Assembly: GCA_015068975.1 (NCBI GenBank)
Contig: SVJM01000001.1
Span: 1-64,000 of the forward strand
Direction of reading: 5' to 3'
DNA: 64,000 nt
Source: Oscillospiraceae bacterium
GTDB lineage: Bacteria; Bacillota; Clostridia; UMGS1810
The notes below the pieces were generated by a model, which did not search any database, was not told the DNA's origin, and saw only the letters and a list, made by a program, of their open reading frames with translations. The translations under genes were made by a program, and so were the position numbers. This document shows positions 38,589 through 45,037 of the stretch, piece by piece; position 1 is the stretch's first letter, and every line of letters starts with the position of its first letter.

Positions 38589-39362
38589 GTGAAAAGAGTA
38601 ATTGGAATACTCCTGATGCTGATAATGACAATGGGAATGTGTGCTAATGCAGCCTCTGATCTGGGAGCATATTATACAGATATCAAGTCCTATATAAATA
38701 TATCAGCTATTGCATCTGTAAATATCAATGGAGAAACCTATGTTCTTGTGGAAGAACTGGACAAATATGGATTTGAAGTAGTATGGAATGAAGCCGAAAG
38801 GACACTTACTGTAAACGAAGGTGAGTATATACCCCATGACGAACTTATAAAGGATGAAGCAATACCCGGTGAATTTTCTTTTAACGCAAGAGAAACTGAT
38901 ATCCGACTTATAATCAAAGGTACATCTCTTCCGTGTTTATGGTCAGAGAAGGGTATTATAACTCATTTTGACAATCTGGGACTTTTTGGTACTGTCAGAT
39001 GGTACGACAAAGAAAGGAAGATCCGCCTTACCACAGGTGTGTATGAATACTATGTGAATTTCCCTGATACAGTGAACTTCTGCTTTGAAGAATTCCCCGA
39101 TGTACCCACACCTGAGGCAGTAGGTGCACCAAAATATGAAACAAAGTATGCAGATGATGAGCTTTCCGGTGTGATATATGCTTATCAGAGAAAAAATATT
39201 ACAAAGGAAATGTATGATGCATATATAATGCATCTTGTAAATAGTGGATTTAACTACAGAGGAAATGTAAACTGGGATTCAAATATCTGGTTTGAAAAAA
39301 ATGGCAGAGTAATGCTTATCGGAGTAGATGATGATTATCTCTATGTAAAAGTCTTTTTCTGA
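38589..39362 (+). CDS. Secreted hypothetical protein with CuAO-N-like segment
   Basis: 257 residues with a signal peptide (KRVIGILLMLIMTMGMCANA). An N-terminal segment resembles copper amine oxidase N-terminal/stalk domains (VNINGETYVLVEELDKYGFE, VVWNEAERTLTVNEGEY), and a second similar strand set is GTVRWYDKERKIRLTTGVYE. The C-terminal half (about residues 180-257) is aromatic-rich and unrecognised. A GTG start follows AAAGGATGTGAT. It has its own consensus promoter and probably acts outside the membrane; function unknown. Confidence 0.8.
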   Translation: MKRVIGILLMLIMTMGMCANAASDLGAYYTDIKSYINISAIASVNINGETYVLVEELDKYGFEVVWNEAERTLTVNEGEYIPHDELIKDEAIPGEFSFNARETDIRLIIKGTSLPCLWSEKGIITHFDNLGLFGTVRWYDKERKIRLTTGVYEYYVNFPDTVNFCFEEFPDVPTPEAVGAPKYETKYADDELSGVIYAYQRKNITKEMYDAYIMHLVNSGFNYRGNVNWDSNIWFEKNGRVMLIGVDDDYLYVKVFF

Positions 39363-39374
39363 TCTGTTATCTTG

Positions 39375-39464
39375 TAGGGGAGGGTTTCCATGCCCTCCCG
39401 TTGAATGTTAATGGGGGTTTCCATGCCCTCCCGTTGAATGTTAATGAGGGTTTCCACGCCCTCC
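39375..39464 (+). repeat. Cluster of three REP palindromes upstream of RAYT
   Basis: REP 1 (39375-39400) is a full 26-base copy with GTAG at its 5' foot and stem GGGAGGG/CCCTCCC. Two shorter copies follow (39413-39433 and 39446-39464), separated by a GTTGAATGTTAATG spacer repeated twice. The shorter copies have lost GTAG. The cluster ends 19 bases before the RAYT start codon. Confidence 0.85.
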
Positions 39465-39483
39465 TTAAAGGAATGAATGCAAT

Positions 39484-39963
39484 ATGGAATATCCAGAAAG
39501 AAAACAATTGCGATTAAAAGGCTATGATTATAGCAATCCCGGAAAATATTTTGTAACTATATGTACACGTGAGAAAAAAAGCCTCTTGTCAAATATAATT
39601 TTAGATAATGATCCCTGTTCAGCCCCCAAAATTAAGTTATCAGATATAGGGATAGAGACAGAAAAATCAATAAAATATATAAATGATAATTATAAAGATG
39701 TAGAAATTGAGAAATATGTGATTATGCCAAATCATATTCATTTGATTATGGTGCTGAATGAATCGGGAGGGCATGGAAACCCTCCCCTACAAAGTATCAT
39801 CGGGCAGCTGAAATCATATACAACAAAAAAATACGGGAGTCAGTTGTGGCAACGCTCATATTATGACCATATAATCCGAAATGAACAGGATTATAAAAAG
39901 ATCTGGGAATATATAGAATCCAATCCAGGCAAATGGACAGAGGATTTATACTATTGTATGTAG
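39484..39963 (+). CDS. REP-associated tyrosine transposase (RAYT, Y1/IS200-like)
   Basis: 159 residues. Family start LRLKGYDYSNPGKYFVTICT; HUH-type motif MPNHIHLIMV (near residues 79-88) that binds the metal; catalytic tyrosine region WQRSYYDHIIRNEQDY (near 125-140). These are single-strand-DNA HUH nucleases, and RAYTs recognise hairpins with a GTAG foot. REP palindromes lie directly upstream, inside the gene (39764-39789, coding for the GGHGNPPL linker), and at its end, where the stop codon TAG is the first three bases of a REP. All key residues appear present, so it may be active. Confidence 0.92.
   Translation: MEYPERKQLRLKGYDYSNPGKYFVTICTREKKSLLSNIILDNDPCSAPKIKLSDIGIETEKSIKYINDNYKDVEIEKYVIMPNHIHLIMVLNESGGHGNPPLQSIIGQLKSYTTKKYGSQLWQRSYYDHIIRNEQDYKKIWEYIESNPGKWTEDLYYCM
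39764..39789 (-). repeat. GTAG-REP palindrome inside the RAYT coding sequence
   Basis: An inverted full-length copy with stem GGGAGGG/CCCTCCC and the foot GTAG on the minus strand. It encodes residues around 94-103 of the transposase without breaking the frame. Confidence 0.85.
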
Positions 39964-39986
39964 GGGAGGGTTTCCACGCCCTCCCG
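39961..39986 (+). repeat. GTAG-REP palindrome at the RAYT stop codon
   Basis: Full-length copy with the same stem as REP 1 except CAC for CAT in the loop. Its leading TAG is the RAYT stop codon and the preceding G completes the GTAG foot. Confidence 0.88.
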
Positions 39987-39999
39987 TAAAAATTAAAAA

Positions 40000-40037
40000 C
40001 TTACCAAAAGGGACCGTCCCTTTTGGTAAGTTTTTTT
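40000..40037 (+). terminator. Perfect palindromic terminator between convergent RAYT and pgeF (family T)
   Basis: CTTACCAAAAGGGAC, a single C, then GTCCCTTTTGGTAAG, followed by seven Ts on the plus strand and an A-rich 5' side (T-rich on the minus strand). The same 31-base palindrome occurs at 51446-51476 with G at the centre. Confidence 0.8.
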
Positions 40038-40041
40038 AATA

Positions 40042-40872
40042 CTATTTAACTATTGTAATCATACTAGCCATTATCCCGCGTCCCGGTCCTTGTCCCCGAT
40101 GAGAGAAAAGGTGCTCCTTATTACAACAGGTGCACATATCAGCTATAAAGATATTTTCTTCCTTCAAGCCGAAGTCAATCAGTATTTTTTTGTTTATTAA
40201 TGGCAGATCCAGATAGTATTTACCGTTTATAACTTCTGCACATTTTCCGTCATTTATATATGGAAATCTATTGATGAAATCCATATACAGCTCCTCTGAT
40301 ACCTCATAGCAACATTTTTTGATAGATACACCGATGATTACATGGATAGTATCTATATTTGCCTTGTATTCATCTATCATTTTTTGTGCAGTCTTTGATG
40401 CAAGGGATTTAAATGTGCCCTTCCATCCACAGTGTGCTGCACCGATGGATGAGGAATTTTTGTCTGCAAAAAGTATCGGTACACAGTCAGCGCTGAATAC
40501 TGCAAGTGTCAGTCCTTTTTCATTTGTCACAAGTGCATCCACATCTTCAAAGTCTCTTTGCTTTGTGATACCTTTTCCGCCGTCGGATATGGTACATACT
40601 CTTATGTTGTCATTGTGAAACTGGCTTGATGTGACGATTCTGTCACAGTCCAAGCCAACTGCGTCGGCAAATATCTCATAATTTTTTTGTACATTTTTTT
40701 CTTCATCGATTGTTTTGAAGCCAAGATTCATCGAAGAATTATTTTCACCTGAGCTTACACCACCATATCGTGTAGAGCCAATGGCTTTTACAAAGGCAAG
40801 GTCATCAAAGAAAGGATAATCGATGTATTTTACACCTTTATTCTCGATTATTCTCAAATTATTACTTATCAT
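40042..40872 (-). CDS. pgeF: Laccase-domain (DUF152/YfiH/PgeF-type) protein
   Basis: 276 residues. Family motifs are STRYGGVSSGENNSSMNLG, TLAVFSADCVPILFAD, IGAAHCGWKGT, and CTCCNKEHLFSHRGQGPGRG at the C-terminus, giving the Cys/His metal site. Members have been described both as peptidoglycan editing factors and as purine nucleoside phosphorylase/adenosine deaminase-like enzymes; the sequence cannot choose between these. It converges with RAYT at the family T palindrome. Confidence 0.9.
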   Translation of the reverse strand: MISNNLRIIENKGVKYIDYPFFDDLAFVKAIGSTRYGGVSSGENNSSMNLGFKTIDEEKNVQKNYEIFADAVGLDCDRIVTSSQFHNDNIRVCTISDGGKGITKQRDFEDVDALVTNEKGLTLAVFSADCVPILFADKNSSSIGAAHCGWKGTFKSLASKTAQKMIDEYKANIDTIHVIIGVSIKKCCYEVSEELYMDFINRFPYINDGKCAEVINGKYYLDLPLINKKILIDFGLKEENIFIADMCTCCNKEHLFSHRGQGPGRGIMASMITIVK

Positions 40873-40930
40873 TTAATCACATCCTCATACAATTTTAATT
40901 TAATCAACCTTGATTGTCAACTCTTTTCAT

Positions 40931-40970
40931 AAATTACCCCAAAAGGGACCGTCCCCAATGGGGTAATTTT
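40931..40970. repeat. Palindrome with GGGACCGTCCC core (family T variant)
   Basis: AAATTACCCC pairs with GGGGTAATTT around an inner AAAAGGGACCGTCCCC. The core matches the palindromes at 40000 and 51446 but the outer arms differ. It sits between divergently transcribed pgeF and the EamA gene, so it is not placed as a terminator for either. Confidence 0.7.
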
Positions 40971-40978
40971 GAAGTGGT

Positions 40979-41007
40979 TTGACATTTATTTATGCATATG
41001 TTAATAT
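40979..41007 (+). promoter_or_regulatory. Promoter of the EamA-family gene
   Basis: TTGACA, 17 bases, TAATAT, 34 bases before the start codon. Confidence 0.7.
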
Positions 41008-41040
41008 ATATCGACGACAAAAGAGAAAGGGCAGATAATA

Positions 41041-41895
41041 ATGAATGGTTGGATATTCCTTGTAATAATATATGCAGTTTTCAGAGGGATAAGAGACAGT
41101 ATCAAAAAGAAGGCTCTTATGAAAAATTCCACCTTTGAGGTGTTGTTTTTTTATACATTGATAAGCTTTATTTTTGTGCTTCCTGCATCAAAGAATGTAA
41201 ATGAAGTAAATATCGGATATCAGGGGATCATATTTCTTAAATCCCTTTGTGTGTTTCTTGCCTGGATTTGCAATTTCTCTGCTATAAAGAGACTTCCTGT
41301 AAGCTTTTCGGGTGTAATGGATACATCGGGTATGATATTTTCTACCATTATAGGCATCACAGTTCTTGCAGAACCATTTTCACTATTTCAGGGAATAGGT
41401 CTTGTGATGGTGCTTACAGGTCTTATTCTTCTCAATATAAAAAAGCCCGCCAATATACAGAATGATGAGGGCATCAAGGCAAAATTCGTAATACTGTCGC
41501 TTATGGGGACGCTTTTTAATTCCACATCAGGAATTATCGATAAGGTAGTGATTAAGTACGTAACTGCAAGTCAGCTGCAGTTTTATTTTATGCTGTATAT
41601 GGTGTCGCTATACGGAATATATATTTTGGTGACAAAGACAAAAATAAGCCTCAGAACTCTTATAAAAAATCCGTATATTCCAATAATGGCTGTACTCCTT
41701 GTGCTTGGTGACAGAGCACTTTTTGAAGCAAATGCCAATCCCGAAAGCACAGTAGTGGCAATCACACTTATCAAGCGGTCTGCAGTGTTTGTTTCTATCC
41801 TTTGCGGAAGGCTGATATTTAAAGAGAAGAATATATTATACAGAGTTATGTGTGCGTGTATCATATTGGCAGGTATATGGGTGTCGATTTTATAA
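41041..41895 (+). CDS. EamA/DMT-family transporter
   Basis: 284 residues with about ten hydrophobic segments in two similar halves, the drug/metabolite transporter layout. Family features include ICNFSAIKRLPVSFSGVMDT and FSTIIGITVLAEPFSLFQGIG in the first half and the matching SAVFVSILCGRLIFKEKNIL in the second. Substrate unknown. The start ATG follows AAAGGGCAG. A DUF559 gene remnant begins 11 bases after the stop. Confidence 0.88.
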   Translation: MNGWIFLVIIYAVFRGIRDSIKKKALMKNSTFEVLFFYTLISFIFVLPASKNVNEVNIGYQGIIFLKSLCVFLAWICNFSAIKRLPVSFSGVMDTSGMIFSTIIGITVLAEPFSLFQGIGLVMVLTGLILLNIKKPANIQNDEGIKAKFVILSLMGTLFNSTSGIIDKVVIKYVTASQLQFYFMLYMVSLYGIYILVTKTKISLRTLIKNPYIPIMAVLLVLGDRALFEANANPESTVVAITLIKRSAVFVSILCGRLIFKEKNILYRVMCACIILAGIWVSIL

Positions 41896-41906
41896 TGTCA
41901 GAACTG

Positions 41907-41939
41907 TGTGACGATATATATTTTAATGTATTTGGATAG
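41907..41939 (+). pseudogene. 3' remnant of a DUF559 nuclease-like gene
   Basis: Reads CDDIYFNVFG then TAG, corresponding to CDDIYSNIFG-stop at the end of the intact gene 42190-42540. The nucleotide match continues through the shared flank (TTTGGATAGAATTAATAAAA) into the palindromic repeat. So a second copy of the gene once lay here and all but its last ten codons has been lost. Confidence 0.8.
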
Positions 41940-41950
41940 AATTAATAAAA

Positions 41951-42110
41951 AGAGCTTCCCCTTGAGGGGGAGGTGGGTTTTGCATAAGCAAAAGTCGGAT
42001 GAGGTGTAGCCTTGAAAAGGCGTAAAGAGAGATTGAAATGAAAGAACGGAGTTCTTTGAAATTCTACACCTCACCACCGTCTTCGACGGAGCCCCCCTCA
42101 AGGGGAAGCC
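41951..42110 (+). repeat. Large palindromic repeat, family P (copy 1 of direct pair)
   Basis: Left arm GCTTCCCCTTGAGGGGG and GGATGAGGTGTAG; right arm CTACACCTCACCACCG and CCCCTCAAGGGGAAGC. Left and right arms are inverted complements, so the element folds as one long hairpin. With the preceding 45 bases it is nearly identical to 42504-42713. Confidence 0.85.
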
Positions 42111-42189
42111 TTGGATACCTTTGTACACTCGTGATGGCATTTGCGAAAAAGCATAAATAAAGATTCATGTCTAAGAGGATAGAAATAAT

Positions 42190-42540
42190 ATGAACAAAAT
42201 GTATAATGGCAAGTTAACACCTGTTTCCAAAGTGCTGAGAAAGAATATGACAAAAGAAGAAAAACATTTATGGTATGATTTTTTAAAGGATTTGCCCGTG
42301 AATGTAAACAGACAAAAAGTATTTGACAGGTACATAGTGGATTTTTATATACCGAGTGCAAAAATTGTTATTGAATTGGATGGAGAGCAACATTACATAG
42401 ATGACGGATTGATAAAAGATGCACAAAGAGATGAGTTTTTTAGCAAAAATGGTATTAGAGTGTTAAGATATTCCAATCGTCAGATAAATCAGCAATTCAA
42501 AAATGTGTGTGACGATATTTATTCTAATATATTTGGATAG
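42190..42540 (+). CDS. DUF559 (Vsr-like endonuclease-fold) protein
   Basis: 116 residues. The family pattern is clear: LRKNMTKEEKHLWYDFLK, then NRQKVFDRYIVDFYIPSAK, then IVIELDGEQHY with the presumed catalytic Asp/Glu/Gln, then RVLRYSNRQI. DUF559 shares the fold of very-short-patch-repair endonucleases; the biological role of these stand-alone genes is not established. It is flanked by about 200-base direct repeats, each containing the family P palindrome, and a remnant of a second copy lies upstream, so it appears to travel or duplicate with the palindrome. No obvious ribosome binding site beyond AGAGGATAG. Confidence 0.88.
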   Translation: MNKMYNGKLTPVSKVLRKNMTKEEKHLWYDFLKDLPVNVNRQKVFDRYIVDFYIPSAKIVIELDGEQHYIDDGLIKDAQRDEFFSKNGIRVLRYSNRQINQQFKNVCDDIYSNIFG

Positions 42541-42552
42541 AATTAATAAAAA

Positions 42553-42713
42553 GAGCCTTCCCCTTGAGGGGAAGGTGGGTTTTGCATAAGCAAAAGTCGG
42601 ATGAGGTGTAGCCTTGAAAAGGCGTAAAGAGAGATTGAAATAAAAGAACGGAGTTTTTTGAAATTCTACACCTCACCACCGTCTTCGACGGAGCCTCCCC
42701 TCAAGGGGAAGCC
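42553..42713 (+). repeat. Large palindromic repeat, family P (copy 2 of direct pair)
   Basis: Same structure as 41951-42110 with only scattered substitutions. The perfect pair CTTCCCCTTGAGGGGAAG opens it and CCCCTCAAGGGGAAG closes it. It starts 13 bases after the DUF559 stop codon. Confidence 0.85.
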
Positions 42714-42749
42714 TTTATTATTATATAACAAATTGATTTTGTTCAAAGG

Positions 42750-43445
42750 AAAACGGCATATAATAAAAGGAAAGCACCGCAAAGGTGCTTTCCTACCTAA
42801 AAACAATTATATTTCAAAGTTCAAATATATATCTTTAAATTCCTCTTGCCGTTTTGCGGAGAGGAGAGGTTGAAATAGTAAAAATTTCTCAGATTGAACA
42901 AACTAAGCCAAAGCTGTATGCGATACTGCGAAGGCGTAAGTTTGTTCAAAGCAAAAAGTGCACAAAAACAAAGAAAACCATCGACTCAGATGGGTTTCTA
43001 CATTAAAATAATAATTTATATATCCTTGTACTTTTGCGGAGAGGAAAGGTTGAAATAGTAAAAATTTCTCAGATTGAACAAACTGAACCGAAGGCGTATG
43101 TGATACGCCGAGAGAGAAAGTTTGTTCAAAGCAAAACGGCATATAATAAAAGGAAAGCACCGCAAAGGAGCTTTCCTACCTAAAAACAATTATATTTCAA
43201 AATTCGAACATATATCTTTAAATTCCTCTTGCCGTTTTGCGGAGAGGAAAGGTTGAAATAGTAAAAATTTCTCAGATTGAACAAACTAAGCCAAAGCTGT
43301 ATGCGATACTGCGAAGGCGTAAGTTTGTTCAAAGCAAAACGGCATATAATAAAAGGAAAGCACCGCAAAGGTGCTTTCCTACCTAAAAACAATTATATTT
43401 CAAAATTCGAACATATATCTTTAAATTCCTCTTGCCGTTTTGCGG
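42750..43445. repeat. Array of alternating palindromic modules X and Y
   Basis: About 700 non-coding bases. Module X (42750-42859, 43132-43242, 43335-43445) runs from AAAACGGCA to TGCCGTTTTGCGG, inverted ends, and encloses GGAAAGCACC-GCAAA-GGTGCTTTCC. Module Y (42860-42955, 43040-43135, 43243-43336) has outer arms GAACAAACT and AGTTTGTTC and an inner GTATGCGATAC. A diverged X (42956-43039) with CCATC-GACTCA-GATGG fills the second X position. The order is X-Y-X'-Y-X-Y-X. Short ORFs across it are a by-product of the repeats. Confidence 0.85.
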
Positions 43446-43474
43446 TATGAGGAATTTTTACATTTCAACCCCCC

Positions 43475-44008
43475 TTACATTTCAAAGAGTTCTATTATAT
43501 CCTTTCCGTCGATTTCCTTTATAGAAACCCTTATCACTTCCGTCTTGGAAGTAGGCACATTTTTCCCTACAAAATCCGCTCTTATAGGAAGCTCCCTGTG
43601 ACCTCTGTCTACAATAGCCGCAAGTTGAATCTTTGCAGGTCTGCCAAATGTCATGATAGCATCAAGAGCAGCTCTTACTGTCCTTCCTGTATGAACCACA
43701 TCGTCAACCAATATCACATTTTTGTCAGTGATAGCAAAATCTATATTCGAAAGCGCTGTCTTATCACTTAAATCCTTGTCGATATCATCTCTGTGCTGAG
43801 AAATATCCAGTGTGCCAACAGGCGGACGGACATTTTCTATATTGTATATGCAGTCAGAAATCCTCTTTGCAATAGGCACACCGCGTGTCTTGATGCCAAC
43901 AAGGCAGATGTCATTTACATTTTCGTTTTTTTCAATGATTTCGTGAGAGATTCTACGTATTACCCTCATCATCATATTTTCGTCAAATAAAGCAGTTTTA
44001 AACTCCAT
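43475..44008 (-). CDS. pyrR: Bifunctional PyrR: pyrimidine operon attenuator / uracil phosphoribosyltransferase
   Basis: 177 residues. The phosphoribosyl-diphosphate binding loop is VILVDDVVHTGRTVRAALDA; GIKTRGVPIAKRI and the PPVGTLDISQHRDD segment are typical of PyrR. It starts at MEFKTALFDE after AGGAGAAG; an ATG 11 codons upstream lies inside trmB. It binds pyr mRNA to attenuate pyrimidine genes; no pyr gene is in this window, so it would act in trans. Confidence 0.94.
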   Translation of the reverse strand: MEFKTALFDENMMMRVIRRISHEIIEKNENVNDICLVGIKTRGVPIAKRISDCIYNIENVRPPVGTLDISQHRDDIDKDLSDKTALSNIDFAITDKNVILVDDVVHTGRTVRAALDAIMTFGRPAKIQLAAIVDRGHRELPIRADFVGKNVPTSKTEVIRVSIKEIDGKDIIELFEM

Positions 44009-44018
44009 AACGCTTCTC

Positions 44019-44660
44019 CTAACGGTTTTTCTTTGCTTCAAGTCTGTATATAGGCTGACCTTTTTCTGAAAACAGCTTTTCGTATTCTGTCATCACATTC
44101 CCCTCAAAGTCAGAATTGTGAAGATCAAGAGAAATATTCTTAAGTTTCATACCATAAGCACAAAAGGAATTCAATGAAAACTCAAAAAGCTTCATATTGT
44201 CAGTTTTGAAATGGATTTCTCCCTCGTCAGAAAGGATCCTCTCCCATATTTTCAGGAAATTTTCATGTGTGAGACGTCTCTTTGCATGACGGGATTTCTT
44301 CCATGGGTCGCAGAAATTTATATACAGTCTGTCGCAGTGTGGAAACTCTGGAAACTCTGCAAGCTTTGCCGCATCACCCGGTGCAAATCTTACATTGGTG
44401 ACACCAGCTTCCTTCACCTTTTCTGATGCTATTACAAGCACGTCAAGGTTTCTCTCTATAGCAAGGAAATTGATATGGGGATTTCTTCTTGCCATTTCTA
44501 CAGTAAATCCGCCCTTACCGCATCCAACTTCTATATAGAGAGGATTGTCATTTGGAAAAATATTTCGCAAATTTTCACTGTAATCAGATAAATTCTCTAT
44601 AAAAAACTCACTGCAGGCTTCAAGTCTCTCTTCTCTGTGTTTCTTTCTTCTCATTCTCAT
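44019..44660 (-). CDS. trmB: tRNA (guanine(46)-N(7))-methyltransferase
   Basis: 213 residues. The S-adenosylmethionine motif is IEVGCGKGGFTVEMA; the family motif INFCDPWKKSRHAKRRLT follows. The start is the ATG of MRMRRKKHREERL, about ten bases after AAGGATG; the ATG four codons upstream overlaps that ribosome binding site. It forms an apparent operon with pyrR, ten bases downstream. Confidence 0.95.
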   Translation of the reverse strand: MRMRRKKHREERLEACSEFFIENLSDYSENLRNIFPNDNPLYIEVGCGKGGFTVEMARRNPHINFLAIERNLDVLVIASEKVKEAGVTNVRFAPGDAAKLAEFPEFPHCDRLYINFCDPWKKSRHAKRRLTHENFLKIWERILSDEGEIHFKTDNMKLFEFSLNSFCAYGMKLKNISLDLHNSDFEGNVMTEYEKLFSEKGQPIYRLEAKKNR

Positions 44661-44759
44661 AGTATAATACATCCTTAAAAAATAATATACAAAAAGTATA
44701 CCTCATTTCACTGAAAAATGCAAGGAAATACCCAAAATATAAAAAAGATAAAAAAATTG

Positions 44760-44788
44760 TTGCTATTTGTAAATTTCTGTGATATAAT
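44760..44788 (+). promoter_or_regulatory. Promoter of the glycine-riboswitch transcript
   Basis: TTGCTA, 17 bases, TATAAT. It would start transcription near 44795, at the foot of the first leader hairpin. Confidence 0.75.
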
Positions 44789-44794
44789 CACCCT

Positions 44795-44973
44795 ATCGGT
44801 CTGATTTAAGACATTTTTAGGACCGATCTCTGGAGAGTACCTAATAAATAAAAGGGCGCCGAAGGTGTAAGTAAGGAAATAAATTCCTTGCGATCTCTCA
44901 GGCAAAAGGACAGAGTAGTTTGACGAATTTCGTTAAATTCCCTCGAGTGTCCTTCAAGACACTCTATTTTTTT
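44795..44973 (+). promoter_or_regulatory. Single-aptamer glycine riboswitch with terminator
   Basis: The aptamer (about 44826-44915) contains CTCTGGAGAG, GGGCGCCGAAGG, CTCTCAGGCAAAAGGACAGAG split over its two conserved blocks. Only one aptamer is present; the 5' hairpin ATCGGTC/GACCGAT (44795-44801 with 44821-44827) may act as the vestigial partner seen in singlet glycine riboswitches. A terminator follows: GAGTGTC (44945-44951), loop CTTCAA, GACACTC, TATTTTTTT. AAGGACA of the aptamer 3' side (44906-44912) is complementary to TGTCCTT of the terminator (44948-44954). Ligand binding should therefore free the terminator, an OFF switch. Confidence 0.93.
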
Positions 44974-45037
44974 GCTTCAAATCAGGCAAAAAAATATAAT
45001 TAGCCTTTCCAAAGAAAATTATAAAGGAGGTTATAAA

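Noticed and set aside
42658-43392. Several short ORFs (70-85 codons) on both strands in the X-Y array
   Set aside because: They repeat because the underlying palindromic modules repeat; composition and lack of ribosome binding sites argue against coding.
42750-43445. Regularly spaced repeats that could suggest a CRISPR array
   Set aside because: Repeats are 85-110 bases, palindromic and alternate between two types; there are no short identical repeats with unique spacers and no cas genes nearby.
44708-44905. A 65-codon minus-strand ORF upstream of the AGCS transporter
   Set aside because: It is antisense to the glycine riboswitch promoter and aptamer; no ribosome binding site and no protein-like pattern.
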